Positions 1-5,376 of a DNA stretch of 5,569 nt are shown in pieces; position 1 is the first letter of the stretch; the number at the start of each line of letters is the position of its first letter. The translations under genes were made by a program, and so were the position numbers. The DNA comes from Ignavibacteria bacterium (GTDB lineage Bacteria; Bacteroidota; Ignavibacteria; Ignavibacteriales; Ignavibacteriaceae). The stretch lies in assembly GCA_030648225.1 (NCBI GenBank), contig JAUSIA010000383.1, positions 1 to 5,569 on the forward strand, given 5' to 3'. The notes beneath the pieces are model-generated. The model made no database searches and was not told the origin of the DNA. It was given only the letters and a program-made list of their open reading frames with translations.

Positions 1-94
1 GTTCTATTGCGATTCTAAAAGTATCAAAAAGTTCATCGGGGGAATTTGAATTCCTGAAAATGTTTTCAAAGTATTTTTTTGATATTCGTGGCAT
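1..94 (-). CDS. 5' part of an unrecognised protein gene, leftward, truncated by the window edge
   Basis: Reading leftward from an ATG at 94-92 gives 31 codons, MPRISKKYFENIFRN followed by SNSPDELFDTFRIAIE, with no stop before the window edge. The composition is that of a soluble cytoplasmic protein: a basic N-terminus, then an acidic amphipathic helix-like stretch (SPDELFDTFRIAIE), and no signal peptide. I do not recognise the family. I prefer this frame to the overlapping hydrophobic frame on the same strand because it stays open to the edge and its residue composition is normal. The codon just before the upstream stop is close by, so the ATG at 94 is the only good start, but no Shine-Dalgarno sequence precedes it, which is common in Bacteroidota relatives. 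The gene is divergent from the propeller-protein gene and shares the spacer with it. The reading frame is moderately supported; the function is unknown. Confidence 0.55.
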   Translation of the reverse strand, partial: MPRISKKYFENIFRNSNSPDELFDTFRIAIE

Positions 95-178
95 ATTGAA
101 TAACAATAATTAAAAAGTGAATTTCCCACTACTTCTAATACAAGTACAAGAATAAGATGTAATTTAAGAAAAAAATGA

Positions 179-208
179 TTTGACATTGGTAATAACTTTC
201 TCTATCTC
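179..208 (+). promoter_or_regulatory. candidate promoter for the propeller-lipoprotein gene
   Basis: TTGACA at 180-185 is followed after 17 bp by TATCTC at 203-208. Read with the Bacteroidota-type consensus (TTTG, 19-21 bp, TAnnTTTG), the same DNA gives TTTG at 179-182, a 20-bp spacer and TATCTCAG at 203, which matches 4 of 6 fixed positions. Both readings point to the same downstream box, about 100 bp before the start codon at 306. The upstream box is good and the downstream box is weak, so this is only a candidate. Confidence 0.3.
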
Positions 209-293
209 AGTATTAGATTAAGGAAGTCTTTTGAGAGGGTTCATATAAATGGGAATCCTTCCAAAATTGCTTTCGGGTTTGAAATTGTGTAAT

Positions 294-298
294 GGAGG
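294..298 (+). promoter_or_regulatory. Shine-Dalgarno sequence that decides the start at 306
   Basis: GGAGG is followed by a 7-nt spacer and then ATG at 306-308. An in-frame ATG at 249 would add 19 residues, but it has no comparable ribosome-binding site and would bury the hydrophobic export signal. Starting at 306 puts the signal sequence (MKTFKIFPVFILLTFIFF) at the N-terminus. Confidence 0.75.
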
Positions 299-305
299 CA
301 CAGCA

Positions 306-1637
306 ATGAAAACCTTTAAAATCTTTCCGGTTTTTATCTTACTCACTTTTATATTCTTTCCCAAATGCAATACCACTGAACCGCCGCCTGATAACAGGAA
401 ATTAACTTTAACATTCGAAGATGCTTCCTGCACCGAAGCCTGGCTTAGGTTAGAATCAGAAAACATTTCTTTGCCATTTGAGGCTATAATTAAAAAAGAT
501 AATGATGTTGCTAAAGTAATTAATCTGAATAGCAATGATACAATCATCTATATAGACACCCTTCTCCCAAATAAAACTTACACCTTCAAAGCTGAGTTAT
601 CGAGCATCCAAAATCCTCTACCCAGCAACGAGATTACAGCGACAACTATGGACACAACCAGCCACCACTTTACCTTTGAAACTTTTACTTTTGGTGAGCA
701 TAGCAGCAGTGTGCTTTACGATGTTGCAATTATAAATGAAAATAATATCTGGGCTGTAGGTGAGATTTATATGAATGACTCTTTGGGACAACCCGATCCT
801 AATTTTTACAATGTTATCCACTTTGATGGAAATAATTGGGAACCTATAAGATTACTTACCAACTGCAGAATTTATTTCCCGGAATGTGGACCCGAGACAT
901 TAGGTATTGCCCCTGCCAAAACAATTTTTGCATTTAATGAAAATGATATATGGATTGCAGCAGGAAATGTTTTCCATTTTAATGGTACTGAATGGAACCG
1001 CCATGCTGGAACAGGACCTGAAAATGGTTCTGCAAATAAGATTTGGGGAAGCAGTAGCTCTGATATTTACTTTGCTGGTAATAATGGATATATATCACAC
1101 TACAACGGTACAAACTGGCAAAAAATAGGCAGCGGGACGGATTTAGATATTTATGATATATGGGGTGATTATAATGAGAAGACAGGTGATTATGAAATTT
1201 TACTGGTTCTTTCAAAATCGAATTTTAATCTTGTGGATAAAAAATTATTAAAAATTGAAGGGAATACAATTAAGGTACTTAATGACAGCGGGTTGGCTAA
1301 AAGTGTTCAATCAATATGGTTTTTACCTGATAAACGATATTATATTGTTGGAAGTGGCATTCATCAGAAGCATAGATTACATGACCCCTTTTGGAATGTA
1401 TATCCATCAGGAGTTGTAACTTCTTATCAATCTCATCGTGTTAGAGGAAGTAATATAAATGATATTTTCGTTGTTGGCAGTTTTGCGGAGGTTGTACATT
1501 TTAATGGGATTAGCTGGTATAAGTATCAAATCTCAATCACTAGCGGAGCTTTTGGAAATATTGATATTAAAAGTAATCTTGTTGTAACCGTCGGATATTA
1601 TGGTAATCAGGGGGTTGTAGTAATGGGCAGAAAATAA
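306..1637 (+). CDS. exported beta-propeller-repeat protein, probable lipoprotein
   Basis: This is a 443-residue protein. Residues 1-20 form a basic then hydrophobic signal sequence followed by Cys21 and a Pro-rich linker (CNTTEPPPDN), the layout of a lipoprotein. The lipobox is poor, though: FPKC has Lys at -1 where Gly, Ala or Ser is usual. Residues about 31-115 resemble a fibronectin-III-like module (LTLTFEDASCTEAWLRL ... YIDTLLPNKTYTFKAEL). From about 137 to the end there are recurring units of the form (I/F)WG-S-x-x-DI(W/Y/F)-x-(A/V)G-x-x-x-(V/I)xH(F/Y)(N/D)Gx-W, near 137-180, 206-231, 245-274, 334-366 and 378-407, with a degenerate stretch at 281-320. This pattern suggests a beta-propeller. 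I recall similar proteins being common in Ignavibacteria, some labelled loosely as glycosyltransferase-like, but no catalytic motif is visible here. There is no T9SS tail, so anchoring by Cys21 is the likelier fate. The ligand and role are unknown; mediating binding at the cell envelope is an inference. Confidence 0.85.
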   Translation: MKTFKIFPVFILLTFIFFPKCNTTEPPPDNRKLTLTFEDASCTEAWLRLESENISLPFEAIIKKDNDVAKVINLNSNDTIIYIDTLLPNKTYTFKAELSSIQNPLPSNEITATTMDTTSHHFTFETFTFGEHSSSVLYDVAIINENNIWAVGEIYMNDSLGQPDPNFYNVIHFDGNNWEPIRLLTNCRIYFPECGPETLGIAPAKTIFAFNENDIWIAAGNVFHFNGTEWNRHAGTGPENGSANKIWGSSSSDIYFAGNNGYISHYNGTNWQKIGSGTDLDIYDIWGDYNEKTGDYEILLVLSKSNFNLVDKKLLKIEGNTIKVLNDSGLAKSVQSIWFLPDKRYYIVGSGIHQKHRLHDPFWNVYPSGVVTSYQSHRVRGSNINDIFVVGSFAEVVHFNGISWYKYQISITSGAFGNIDIKSNLVVTVGYYGNQGVVVMGRK

Positions 1638-1669
1638 TGAAAATCGAGAATTATAAAGGAGGTGAGTAA
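1637..1669 (+). CDS. possible 10-codon mini-ORF coupled to the upstream stop
   Basis: ATG at 1637-1639 shares its A with the TAA of the propeller gene (TAATG), an arrangement often seen in translational coupling by re-initiation. The frame reads MKIENYKGGE and stops at TAA 1667-1669. Its last four codons cover the strong Shine-Dalgarno sequence at 1655-1665, so a ribosome translating it would sweep that site and stop just beyond it. It could be a leader or coupling peptide, or simply chance in AT-rich DNA. No own ribosome-binding site is evident. Confidence 0.2.
   Translation: MKIENYKGGE
1655..1665 (+). promoter_or_regulatory. full-strength Shine-Dalgarno sequence without an ATG start
   Basis: AAAGGAGGTGA matches the complement of the conserved bacterial 16S rRNA 3' tail (CACCTCCTTT) over essentially its whole length. 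It is much stronger than the sites used by either neighbouring gene. No ATG or TTG lies at a working distance. The only near-cognate start is CTG at 1672-1674, 9 nt after GGAGG; it opens LKKIII (or MKKIII if used as a start) and then meets TAA at 1690-1692. The site may mark the eroded start of a lost gene, a leader ORF, or a ribosome-docking part of the structured element that follows. Confidence 0.5.
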
Positions 1670-1691
1670 GGCTGAAAAAAATAATAATTTA

Positions 1692-1724
1692 AACCTCTCC
1701 ACTGTTGGTGGCAGTGAAGAGGTT
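1692..1724 (+). other. strong hairpin 1 of a structured intergenic element
   Basis: The left arm AACCTCTCCACTG (1692-1704) pairs with the right arm CAGTGAAGAGGTT (1712-1724) in 12 of 13 positions, the mismatch being C1699 with A1717, around a 7-nt loop TTGGTGG. No T-run follows, so it is not a standard intrinsic terminator, although it could stabilise the 3' end of the propeller-gene transcript. It lies 26 nt after the strong Shine-Dalgarno sequence and stacks almost directly onto the next hairpin. Confidence 0.65.
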
Positions 1725-1725
1725 A

Positions 1726-1799
1726 GTTGCTAAATATAGAAAGCATCTTAAGAATCAGAGTTTGGCCAACTAAGATTATGAGCTTTTATATTTAGTAAC
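1726..1799 (+). other. long interrupted hairpin 2 of a structured intergenic element
   Basis: The outer arms GTTGCTAAATATA (1726-1738) and TATATTTAGTAAC (1787-1799) pair over 13 positions with one G-U wobble. After a bulged G1739, AAAGC (1740-1744) pairs with GCTTT (1782-1786). ATCTTA (1745-1750) then pairs with TAAGAT (1771-1776), leaving a 5-nt right-hand bulge (1777-1781). In total about 24 base pairs close a 20-nt apical region (1751-1770) that contains the self-complementary octamer TTGGCCAA (1762-1769). Only one base (1725) separates it from hairpin 1. The extent of pairing in non-coding DNA suggests a folded RNA, or the inverted-repeat core of a small mobile or dispersed repeat. No known RNA family was recognised. 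Confidence 0.55.
1761..1794 (+). promoter_or_regulatory. weak candidate promoter for the peptidase gene
   Basis: TTTG at 1761-1764 and TATATTTA at 1787-1794 (5 of 6 fixed positions of TAnnTTTG) are separated by 22 bp, slightly more than the usual 19-21 bp for Bacteroidota-type promoters. The boxes fall inside the loop and right arm of hairpin 2, so the match may be a by-product of that structure. Transcription from here would give a 5' leader of about 50 nt before the start at 1851. Confidence 0.2.
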
Positions 1800-1840
1800 C
1801 CAAAAATAATAAATTCCCACCAGATAATAAGTCAAAAAAT

Positions 1841-1844
1841 GGAG
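1841..1844 (+). promoter_or_regulatory. Shine-Dalgarno sequence that decides the start at 1851
   Basis: GGAG lies 6 nt before the ATG at 1851-1853. The earlier in-frame ATG at 1839 overlaps this site and has only A-rich sequence upstream, so 1851 is preferred. That start gives a clean signal peptide beginning MKAKNF. Confidence 0.65.
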
Positions 1845-1850
1845 ATAAAA

Positions 1851-2795
1851 ATGAAAGCAAAAAATTTCATACTGTTAACATTTATATTTTTATCATTTTT
1901 CTGGCTCGAAATAAAAGCTCAAACCATTTGGGAATGTGCGACAGAAGGGCCTCCAACAGATCTTCTCAAAAGTTTAGGTATTACTACCTATGACCCTGAG
2001 CTTGAAACTGTTACTATTAGGTTCTATATCCACATAATTCGAAGAAGTGATGGAACAGGCGGACTAACTTCGACACAGGTTACAAATGCGATAAATATAA
2101 TGAAGGCAGATTACGAGGAAAGAAATATTTATTTCTATAAAAAAGGCGAGAGCTCAATAAATAATAATACATATTTCAATTTTGACGGCAGTCCATCGTC
2201 ATTTAACAGTTTAATTCAGCAAAATCCACATAATGATGCGATTAATTTATATCTTTTGCCCTTGGGTATTAGTTACGGAAAGGCATCAGGAATACCTGGA
2301 ATAGCCTTAGTTATAGGAGGTAATTATTCACAAACTTCTGTCATTTCACATGAAATGGGACATTGCCTTGGATTATGGCATACTCATAGTGGAAGAGGCT
2401 GCGCTGATTTTGCAAATTGTGCTGAAGCGACTAATGGTACCAATTGTACAACTTGTGGAGATTTAGTTTGCGATACTCCTGCAGATCCTTGTTTAAGTGG
2501 AAATGTAAATTCACTATGCCAATATGTTGGACCATTCGGATTTAATCCTGATGTACCAAATATTATGTCATATACACCACCGGAATGTATGGAACATTTA
2601 ACGACTGGCCAATTTGATAGAATGTTTGTAATGATTGAAAATTCCAGCATTCTGCAAAACGTTATTTTTTCTGGTATTCCGGTAACAGTTGATCAAAAAC
2701 TAAGCAACCAAACCACATCGGGTACAGTAGCTCATTGGGAAAGTAATAATTTTGTTAGCTACTCAGAGTACCTCGCGTATTCGATTTACAATTAA
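1851..2795 (+). CDS. secreted M43-type zinc metallopeptidase, N-terminal part of a frameshifted gene
   Basis: This frame encodes 314 residues. Residues 1-23 are a Sec signal peptide (MKAKNFILLTFIFLSFFWLE, then IKA), with likely cleavage before Gln24. The catalytic domain spans about 45-275. HEMGHCLGLWH at 167-177 supplies the three zinc-binding histidines (167, 171, 177) and the catalytic Glu168. CGDLVCDTPADP at 202-213 and the Met-turn NIMSYT, with Met239, followed by Cys246 and TTGQFDRM, complete the pattern of pappalysin/cytophagalysin-type M43 peptidases. A Cys-rich segment (Cys 184, 190, 199, 202, 207, 214, 223) lies between the zinc motif and the Met-turn and probably forms disulphides outside the cell. 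All key catalytic residues are present. The frame is good up to about residue 306 (YSE) and then reads a short unrelated tail to TAA at 2793-2795; the true continuation is in the -1 frame. The catalytic domain alone might still fold, but without its T9SS tail it would probably be misrouted. The substrate is unknown. Confidence 0.88.
   Translation: MKAKNFILLTFIFLSFFWLEIKAQTIWECATEGPPTDLLKSLGITTYDPELETVTIRFYIHIIRRSDGTGGLTSTQVTNAINIMKADYEERNIYFYKKGESSINNNTYFNFDGSPSSFNSLIQQNPHNDAINLYLLPLGISYGKASGIPGIALVIGGNYSQTSVISHEMGHCLGLWHTHSGRGCADFANCAEATNGTNCTTCGDLVCDTPADPCLSGNVNSLCQYVGPFGFNPDVPNIMSYTPPECMEHLTTGQFDRMFVMIENSSILQNVIFSGIPVTVDQKLSNQTTSGTVAHWESNNFVSYSEYLAYSIYN
2759..2795 (+). other. frameshift zone joining the two halves of the peptidase gene
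   Basis: The -1 frame opens after TAG at 2756-2758 and the upstream frame closes at TAA 2793-2795, so the break must lie between them. Moving from GAG (2766-2768) to GTA (2768-2770) gives NNFVSYSE-VPRVFDLQLNTTEVFQGS, a smooth domain continuation. One missing base explains it. No homopolymer of 4 or more and no X-XXY-YYZ slippery heptamer occurs here, so neither a typical homopolymer read error nor a classical programmed -1 shift is suggested. Confidence 0.75.
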
Positions 2796-2824
2796 ATACA
2801 ACGGAAGTTTTTCAAGGTTCACAA

Positions 2825-5335
2825 GTGATTATTTCTAATCAAAAGTATAATCAATGGTTTAAAGGAAGTAATCCAGAAAACGATGTAACAAATCATCATC
2901 TTTTTCTTGTTGATGATAATTTCCCAACAACACTTAAGTCTCAATTTCAACAAACTTATTCAGGTGTTACAATAAAAAATGAATTTTTAGAATCAATTGG
3001 ATTAAATCCTTTAACTGATAATGTTGATTTCAAAGATCCGTGGCTGATCGATTATCCTGATCCAAGCTATGGTAATAATTCTAGAAATAGGGGACTGAGT
3101 GCAATCTTTAAGCCTAAATCATCGCCCTTTTTTCCAGATTATACTACTAATTACAGCGGTGATGTATATAAAGGAATATTTTTAAATCAAAATCCTTCTT
3201 TCAATTCACAGTTACCTATATACAGCGTTCGTTCACTATCACAAGATATTGATCTGGGAGGAACACTTGGAGTACATAAGTTTTACAATCAGAATTGGAG
3301 CGGGACTAATGTTTCTTTTCAATACCCAAACAACACAGAGACCGCAGTTGTATTCACTAGCAGCAGTGCGGTTGTAACTGCCAATCTCAAAGGCACTCAG
3401 CTATCTTCGCAAACAAATGCTTACACTAACAACAGCCAGAGAAAATTTGTACGGACAGATGATGGCTGGCTGCATTCCGTTTATGAAAGTATGGGAAGAG
3501 TTTGGTATGAAACAAAGAAACCAAGTAGTGATTGGCAGATAATGAATGATGGTAAACCTTTAGACAGCGGAGAAGGAAAACAGCCTTCAATTGATTATTC
3601 TTCTTTAATTAGTCCCGATGGGTTGGTATATCAAATTGTGATAGTTTACCAGGAGAAATCCGGCAGCAGTTCTAAAATAAGAATAAAATATTTTAAGAGA
3701 TTGTTTGATGAACTTAATATTAGTTTTGTTGATGATGCGGATATCGCAACTATATCCGGCAGTTATTCCACAACTAACACAACACCGGTAGTCGGATTTC
3801 ATCAGACTAATGCTCCTAATACTACTAATACAGCTACAGTTATATGGAAAAATGGTACTGGTAACTTATATGGCTGGTATGGTACAATTAGCAGTATTAT
3901 TGGTACAATTCAAGGCCCAAATTCTCTTACAGGCACAACAAGCAACTCTATCAATCCTACGATATACGTTGCAAAAATCGGAACAAGAACTACAAAGCTT
4001 GCCTGGGAAGAAACCGGTACGGGTGGTGCAGCATCTATAAAATATGCAGCAATGGGTAATTCCCAGATATCAGGCTCAATAACCACACCTTCTACTAACA
4101 GTGGCTACACAAAGAATTATCAGCCATCAATTATAGAGTTCAACGGCGGTGCAAGGCTTTGCTGGATTGGATATGTTCAATACAGTGGTGGAGCTATTTA
4201 TTATTATGTTACTGTATTCAAAGATCCCGCCGTTGTTACTCAATTCTGGAATTTTGGAAATGAAGTCCGTACAGTAAATATAAACCGCACAGCAGATGGT
4301 AATTATGTAGTTGGATGGAGTGAGGTTAATGGCAGTGTCTTTACAAATAAATATGTAAGGAGCACAACCCTTTCTGCAATCAAGAATTTCGGCACTACAG
4401 GTAAAGATATCCAGGTAAATAATGGCGCAAATTTTTACAGCCAGTATGCAAATTCATTTCAATCTGCTACTGTACCATATAATTTCAGTATTTCAAATTC
4501 AGTTGGTAATATTGGTAAAGAACAGGCAGGTTCTTTAATAGCTTCAGGAAGAGAAGGAGTAGTATATAAGGATGAAGCACAATTTTATTTTACAGTTGGT
4601 GATATAATTGTAAATGAACAGAATATAGAATTTGTTGACGTTCCTGATACATTGAATATTTCAAGCAGAGAAATTCTTAATGGTTATCTCATCAGCGATC
4701 CTTTTGAAGTTAATGATAACAGCATTTTTACCTATGGTGTCCAATATGGAATAACAGATTCAGCAAGTGGTTATGAATTTCTTGATGATAATCATTTCAT
4801 AAACTATAAAGTTGAACTGAGAGATGATGCAACGGGAGAATTGATAGGATTGTTTGATGATATTACTTTCACCAAAACAAATCTTAATCAATATAATAAC
4901 ATTTCCTATCAAGTTAATACTCAAGGAATAGGCAGTCGAACTGTAAGATTAAAACTTGTTATAGATGATAATCTTGATCCGGGTTATTCACTTTCACATA
5001 AATACGCTGATGAAAGTGTTTTGTTAAAAACGAATCAAAGTAATGTTAGCTATAAAGGTACTACGGCAGTTGAAAACTATGACCTTTCACAGAACTATCC
5101 TAATCCTTTCAATCCGTTTACCACAATAAAATACCAGATACCTGAAGACGGAATTGTAACAATGAAGATTTATGATATACTTGGCAAAGAAGTTAAGACA
5201 CTTGTTAATGAACAAAAACATTCAGGCAGATATGAAGTACAATTTGATGCGGGTGATTTGGCAAGCGGTGTTTATATCTATAGAATTCAGGTAAATGATT
5301 TCGTCTCTGTAAAAAAGTTGATGCTATTGAAGTAA
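2825..5335 (+). CDS. C-terminal part of the same secreted peptidase, ending in a T9SS type A sorting domain
   Basis: The longest start-to-stop reading begins at GTG 2825 (836 residues), but the frame is already open from 2759. There is no ribosome-binding site and no signal peptide, so this is the rest of the metallopeptidase gene and not a separate gene; joined numbering is residue n plus 325, about 1,161 in all. The first ~150 residues (VIISNQKYNQWFKG ... DPWLIDYPDPSYGNN) continue a beta-rich accessory domain. Residues about 200-520 show loosely repeated units with Trp/Tyr-rich strands (DGWLHSVYESMGRVWYET, IVIVYQEKSG, TKLAWEETGTGG, ARLCWIGYVQYSG), suggesting a propeller or sialidase-like binding module. 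Residues about 605-735 look like an Ig-like beta domain. The last ~87 residues (from 5072) are the sorting domain: NYPNPFNP, IKYQIPEDG, IYDILGKEVKTLVNE, LASGVYIYRI, KKLMLLK. In T9SS organisms this domain directs export across the outer membrane and is cut off on release or anchoring. Confidence 0.85.
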   Translation: MIISNQKYNQWFKGSNPENDVTNHHLFLVDDNFPTTLKSQFQQTYSGVTIKNEFLESIGLNPLTDNVDFKDPWLIDYPDPSYGNNSRNRGLSAIFKPKSSPFFPDYTTNYSGDVYKGIFLNQNPSFNSQLPIYSVRSLSQDIDLGGTLGVHKFYNQNWSGTNVSFQYPNNTETAVVFTSSSAVVTANLKGTQLSSQTNAYTNNSQRKFVRTDDGWLHSVYESMGRVWYETKKPSSDWQIMNDGKPLDSGEGKQPSIDYSSLISPDGLVYQIVIVYQEKSGSSSKIRIKYFKRLFDELNISFVDDADIATISGSYSTTNTTPVVGFHQTNAPNTTNTATVIWKNGTGNLYGWYGTISSIIGTIQGPNSLTGTTSNSINPTIYVAKIGTRTTKLAWEETGTGGAASIKYAAMGNSQISGSITTPSTNSGYTKNYQPSIIEFNGGARLCWIGYVQYSGGAIYYYVTVFKDPAVVTQFWNFGNEVRTVNINRTADGNYVVGWSEVNGSVFTNKYVRSTTLSAIKNFGTTGKDIQVNNGANFYSQYANSFQSATVPYNFSISNSVGNIGKEQAGSLIASGREGVVYKDEAQFYFTVGDIIVNEQNIEFVDVPDTLNISSREILNGYLISDPFEVNDNSIFTYGVQYGITDSASGYEFLDDNHFINYKVELRDDATGELIGLFDDITFTKTNLNQYNNISYQVNTQGIGSRTVRLKLVIDDNLDPGYSLSHKYADESVLLKTNQSNVSYKGTTAVENYDLSQNYPNPFNPFTTIKYQIPEDGIVTMKIYDILGKEVKTLVNEQKHSGRYEVQFDAGDLASGVYIYRIQVNDFVSVKKLMLLK

Positions 5336-5344
5336 CATTCAAAT

Positions 5345-5376
5345 GTGAAGTTCGCTTTAAAGTGAGCTTCACTTTT
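5345..5376 (+). terminator. intrinsic terminator after the peptidase gene, possibly bidirectional
   Basis: GTGAAGTTCGCTTT (5345-5358) pairs with AAAGTGAGCTTCAC (5359-5372) over the whole stem with two G-U wobbles; the central CTTTAAAG opens to form the loop. TTTT (5373-5376) and then ATCTTATCTT follow. It begins 10 bp after the peptidase stop. On the other strand it lies just past the glgA stop with AAAT/ATTT flanks, so it may also end the convergent transcript, less efficiently. Confidence 0.8.

Noticed and set aside
4..186. Leftward 60-residue frame with a hydrophobic N-terminus (MSNHFFLKLHLILVLVL)
   Set aside because: It overlaps the better leftward frame starting at 94, its second half is low-plausibility sequence, and no ribosome-binding site was seen.
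249..305. Upstream in-frame ATG at 249 as the start of the propeller protein
   Set aside because: It lacks a Shine-Dalgarno sequence and would place 19 residues before the signal sequence; the ATG at 306 has GGAGG at 7 nt.
218..547. Leftward 109-residue frame opposite the 5' end of the propeller gene
   Set aside because: It is a shadow of the strongly supported rightward gene, whose signal peptide and domain sequence are clear.
1641..1733. 31-codon open frame through the strong Shine-Dalgarno sequence and hairpin 1, ending in STVGGSEEVSC, considered as a small peptide precursor with a double-glycine motif
   Set aside because: Its only ordinary start (GTG 1662) lies inside the Shine-Dalgarno sequence itself, the part after GG would be six residues, and the hairpin explains the sequence constraint better.
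1655..1800. Retron msr-msd RNA or integron attC site
   Set aside because: No reverse transcriptase or integrase lies next to it, there are no retron-type a1/a2 flanking repeats, and no RYYYAAC/GTTRRRY pair sits at the arm ends.
2759..2795. Programmed -1 ribosomal frameshift in the peptidase gene
   Set aside because: No X-XXY-YYZ slippery heptamer in the right phase was found in the only window where the shift can occur, so a base loss or sequence error is preferred.
2825..2827. GTG at 2825 as the start of an independent gene
   Set aside because: There is no ribosome-binding site and no signal peptide despite a T9SS tail, and coding-quality sequence continues upstream of it in the same frame to 2768.
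3605..4040. Short frames on both strands inside the C-terminal part of the peptidase gene (3605-3802 leftward, 3810-4040 rightward)
   Set aside because: They are out-of-frame shadows of a long continuous coding region and have no features of their own.
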